Of a stretch of 64,000 bases of DNA, positions 61,524-64,000 are shown one piece after another. The notes under the pieces are model-generated. The model was not told the origin of the DNA and ran no database searches. It saw nothing but the letters and a program-made list of their open reading frames with translations. The translations under genes and the position numbers were made by a program. The stretch is taken from positions 1-64,000 of the forward strand of contig NZ_JAJEQX010000019.1 in NCBI RefSeq assembly GCF_020687545.1, written 5' to 3'. Source of the DNA: Ruminococcus turbiniformis (GTDB lineage: Bacteria; Bacillota; Clostridia; Lachnospirales; Lachnospiraceae). Position 1 is the first letter of the stretch. Every line of letters begins with the position of its first letter.

Positions 61524-62543
61524 CTACATCCCCGCTGCTTCTTTTGCCGCCTCGGAGATTGCCTGGTGCTGCTCCAGAAGATCAACCGTCAGTTTCTCCG
61601 GGAAAACTTTCGGATTTGCAGATTTGTTTGCTGCGTCTGTCTCTTCACCCTCGTACAGTGCGTTCGGATAGTAAGACTGAAGCTCCTCACGTCCGTTATC
61701 GATAATGCACTGTGCCATCTCCATTGCAAGCGGGTTTGTGTCATCCCCTTTCTCTACTACTGCCACAGACTCGGTCAGGCTGAAGTTGCCTTCTGCCGGG
61801 TCAATAAAGTCTATCGGAAGTCCGTCTGCCTTATCAGCCACTGCCTGCTGGCGCAGTCCGAATCCGATCGCAACCTCACCTGCACGTACTTTTTTAAGCG
61901 GCGCGGAGCCGGAATCTTCCAGATGATCTCCTACGTTTTCATAGATACCTGTCAGCACTTCCTGCGCTCCGTCCTCGCCGTACTCAGAAACAAGCGCCTG
62001 AATCAGCAGCCATGCTGTGGAAGACGCGGAAATATCCGTAACAGATACGAATCCCTTATAAACCGGATCTGCCAGATCTGCGATCGACTCCGGCATCGGA
62101 AGATTATTCTCCTCCATCATCTCTGTGTTCACGATGATAGTTCCCTCCTGGGATGTGATCGGTGCACAGTATGCTTCAAACTCATCAAGTGTATTCACAT
62201 CAAAGGTCAGATCCTGGAACATGCTGTTCTGTTCCTGCGCACTCTCCACATAGAAAGTACTCATCGTTACCATATCCGCCTCAATATTCGTCCCCTCTGC
62301 CAGCAGCTTGCCGCCAAGCTCGGATGTACCGAAAGTCTGGAACATGTACTGTCCCTCATATCCGTTGCTGTCCAGCGCGTTCTCCATTGCTGTGATCGCT
62401 TCCTCATCCGCGTTGGAATAAATGATCACCTGATCGCCGGAAGCTCCTGTGTCACATCCTGTAAGGCATGCCATGCCTGTTAATGCAACTGCCGCCGCAA
62501 GGGTAAATGATACTGCTCTTTTGACATTCATTTTTCTTTTCAT
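61524..62543 (-). CDS. phnS: 2-aminoethylphosphonate ABC transporter binding lipoprotein
   Basis: This 339-aa solute-binding protein has the lipobox ALTGMACLTGCDTG. The fold, beginning VIIYSNADEEAITAMENAL, belongs to the iron/2-AEP/polyamine-type receptors. The gene is next to phnW and phnX and a fused permease, which identifies the ligand as 2-aminoethylphosphonate. The start at 62543 has ACAGGGAGAA; a longer frame to 62723 overlaps the permease and is rejected. Confidence 0.88.
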   Translation of the reverse strand: MKRKMNVKRAVSFTLAAAVALTGMACLTGCDTGASGDQVIIYSNADEEAITAMENALDSNGYEGQYMFQTFGTSELGGKLLAEGTNIEADMVTMSTFYVESAQEQNSMFQDLTFDVNTLDEFEAYCAPITSQEGTIIVNTEMMEENNLPMPESIADLADPVYKGFVSVTDISASSTAWLLIQALVSEYGEDGAQEVLTGIYENVGDHLEDSGSAPLKKVRAGEVAIGFGLRQQAVADKADGLPIDFIDPAEGNFSLTESVAVVEKGDDTNPLAMEMAQCIIDNGREELQSYYPNALYEGEETDAANKSANPKVFPEKLTVDLLEQHQAISEAAKEAAGM

Positions 62544-62628
62544 TGTAATTTTCTCCCTGTTTATATATATTTTTTGATTTGTATCGTAACCTTTGTATTT
62601 CTTTTTCTGTATTCTGCGCCACATCTTC

Positions 62629-64000
62629 TTAAGCCGCTTTTTTTGCAGAAAACCGGTATATTTTTGCCGTGTTCTGTCTGGCCTCACTGGCCTTCGCAAG
62701 CCTTCTGAACAACGCCCTTGCAATCAGGTTCGTGAACAGAATCAGAAGGGACAGCACAAAGATTTCATTAAATTCATTGAAATACTGCAGTTCCTGTATC
62801 TTGGTCGTAATAACCATAGTCCGCGCGCCGGCGATAAAGATAACGGCGCTGACTGTTACCATTGCATTTACAAAGTAATAGCTGAATACTTCCAGCAGTG
62901 TGGAAAGCGCGTTGGGCGTCACCACTCTGGCGATTGTTTTCAGCCAGTTATCCCCCATCAGCATAGCGGTCGTCTCCCAGGATGCATTCATCTTGGAAAG
63001 AGAATTTTTCATCATCAGGTATGGAGTCGAGAAATAATGCACGACATTACATACGATGATAATCGGGAATGTATTCTGCAGAGGTGTTCCCGTAAATACA
63101 AACAGGTAAGCAAGACCGATAACCATACCGGGGATTGTGTTCGTCACAAGCGCAATACTGTCGAGAACTTTCTTAAGCTTCCCGCTCACCGTGCTTCTCG
63201 CTGTCACAAGCGCGCCTCCATAGGAGATCAGTGTTCCGATCAGGGCCGTGATCAGCGCTACCATTACAGAATTGACATAGACGCCGTAGAGCTGCCGATC
63301 CTCAAATACTGCCTGTACATGTTCCAGTGTAAAATTCATCCGGTAAGGCCATTCTTCAATAAACGGAGCTACAAACATCACGATGAACATGCTCAGCGCG
63401 CAGACAAGAATCACTCCGCTTAACGTGCCGAAAACCACATCTCTTTTTACGCCTTTCTTTAGCTCAATCGGAGAGATCTTATTGTAGCGTACATTGTATT
63501 TTTCCAGAATATGAAGTACTGTAATACTCACCACCGAAGGAATGATCATAACAAGAGCAACGACCGCTCCGTTTCCGAAGTTCGGAATACTTCCAAGCAT
63601 CTCCGCGTAAAGAACGCTGGCCACGACCTCATACTGTCCGCCCACAGACGCCGGAATACCAAAGTCTGTAAAGCAAAGGAAGAAGGTCTGGATAAACGAT
63701 GTTGCCAGTGTACCCAGAAGCGGAATCAGAATCGTCATCCGGAATGTCTGCAGGGGCGAATCTCCCATCAGCCTTGACACGATCATAAACCGCTTGTCAA
63801 TATATCCCATAGCGTTGTTAATCAGCGTAAACGCGATCGGCAGCGTGTAGACTACATAACCGAGCAAAAGCCCGTTGAATCCGTAAATGTCGAAAAGCTG
63901 CCTTCCGAAAAGCTGTGTCAGAAGCCCCTGTTTTCCGAAGGAATAGATAATTGCGAATCCGTACGTGATTGTCGGGAGCAGCATAGGAAGAATTGCCGCC
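62629..64000 (-). CDS. fused 2-aminoethylphosphonate ABC permease (partial)
   Basis: The gene runs off the right edge, so its start is not seen; at least 451 residues are present. Two permease domains are joined: one has the coupling loop MIVSRLMGDSPLQTFRMTILIPLL and the other ETTAMLMGDNWLKTIARVVTPNAL. Ten or more helices are visible. This double-domain layout is that of the single-chain 2-AEP (or Fbp-like) permease. The end is 85 bases before phnS. Its ATPase is probably encoded beyond the window. Confidence 0.88.
   Translation of the reverse strand, partial: AAILPMLLPTITYGFAIIYSFGKQGLLTQLFGRQLFDIYGFNGLLLGYVVYTLPIAFTLINNAMGYIDKRFMIVSRLMGDSPLQTFRMTILIPLLGTLATSFIQTFFLCFTDFGIPASVGGQYEVVASVLYAEMLGSIPNFGNGAVVALVMIIPSVVSITVLHILEKYNVRYNKISPIELKKGVKRDVVFGTLSGVILVCALSMFIVMFVAPFIEEWPYRMNFTLEHVQAVFEDRQLYGVYVNSVMVALITALIGTLISYGGALVTARSTVSGKLKKVLDSIALVTNTIPGMVIGLAYLFVFTGTPLQNTFPIIIVCNVVHYFSTPYLMMKNSLSKMNASWETTAMLMGDNWLKTIARVVTPNALSTLLEVFSYYFVNAMVTVSAVIFIAGARTMVITTKIQELQYFNEFNEIFVLSLLILFTNLIARALFRRLAKASEARQNTAKIYRFSAKKAA

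Noticed and set aside
1-64000. tRNA, rRNA or toxin-antitoxin genes
   Set aside because: None was recognised on reading both strands; short tRNAs could be missed without a covariance search.

Overview
The window reads as a chromosome segment of a strictly anaerobic gut Lachnospiraceae (Bacillota). The sequence support is a mid-range G+C, strong GGAGG-type ribosome binding sites with short operon gaps, the anaerobic (early cobalt insertion) B12 route with a cobalamin riboswitch, an anaerobic radical-SAM sulfatase maturase, a sensor-type [FeFe]-hydrogenase protein, and a mucin/milk-glycan phosphorolysis locus. The genus cannot be fixed from the sequence alone. No tRNA, rRNA, CRISPR array, prophage or intact insertion sequence was recognised.

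Left third (about 0.1-22.3 kb, minus strand). A long B12 cluster reads leftwards from cobO (corrinoid adenosyltransferase). It continues through a cobalamin riboswitch, the cobalt ECF transporter cbiMNQO, cbiK, a peroxiredoxin, then cbiD-cbiL-cbiF-cbiH-cbiET-cbiA-cobT-cobS-cobC. Much of it is translationally coupled by short overlaps. A non-B12 block follows: two flavodoxin-like proteins, an OLD-type ATPase/TOPRIM protein with a cysteine cluster, a surface protein that has lost its signal peptide, a metallo-beta-lactamase-fold hydrolase and a ketopantoate reductase-like enzyme. The cluster then resumes with cbiB and cobD. cbiC, cbiJ, cbiG, cbiP and cobU are not here.

Middle (22.3-43 kb). A pdxA-family gene stands behind a near-consensus sigma-54 promoter, with a perfect 13-bp inverted repeat at enhancer distance. 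A glyoxalase-family gene follows. Two decayed copies of one Rpn/PD-(D/E)XK-type gene, sharing a 46-bp near-identical end, bracket the sulfatase maturase and ogt. Next come a secreted NlpC/P60 hydrolase, a large structured hairpin, glutamate synthase gltBD, a CPBP membrane protease, an AlaX-type editing protein, argS, and an adjacent pair made of a SpoIIE phosphatase and a hydrogenase-like PAS sensor.

Glycan locus (42.1-52.6 kb). This holds a NahK-like N-acetylhexosamine kinase, a TSUP anion exporter, a cytosolic Cys-type sulfatase, a three-component sugar ABC importer with a 55-residue membrane protein, an AraC regulator, and a GH112 galacto-/lacto-N-biose phosphorylase. Together they suggest import, intracellular desulfation and phosphorolysis of mucin-type disaccharides. 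The sulfatase maturase lies about 18 kb away.

Right end (52.7-64 kb, minus strand). A complete phosphate regulon (pstSCAB-phoU-phoP-phoR) starts behind Pho-box-like repeats. It is preceded by a 2-aminoethylphosphonate operon (fused permease running off the window, phnS, phnW, phnX) that carries a 98-bp tandem repeat and a nested hairpin between phnS and phnW. Phosphate and phosphonate acquisition are therefore neighbours.
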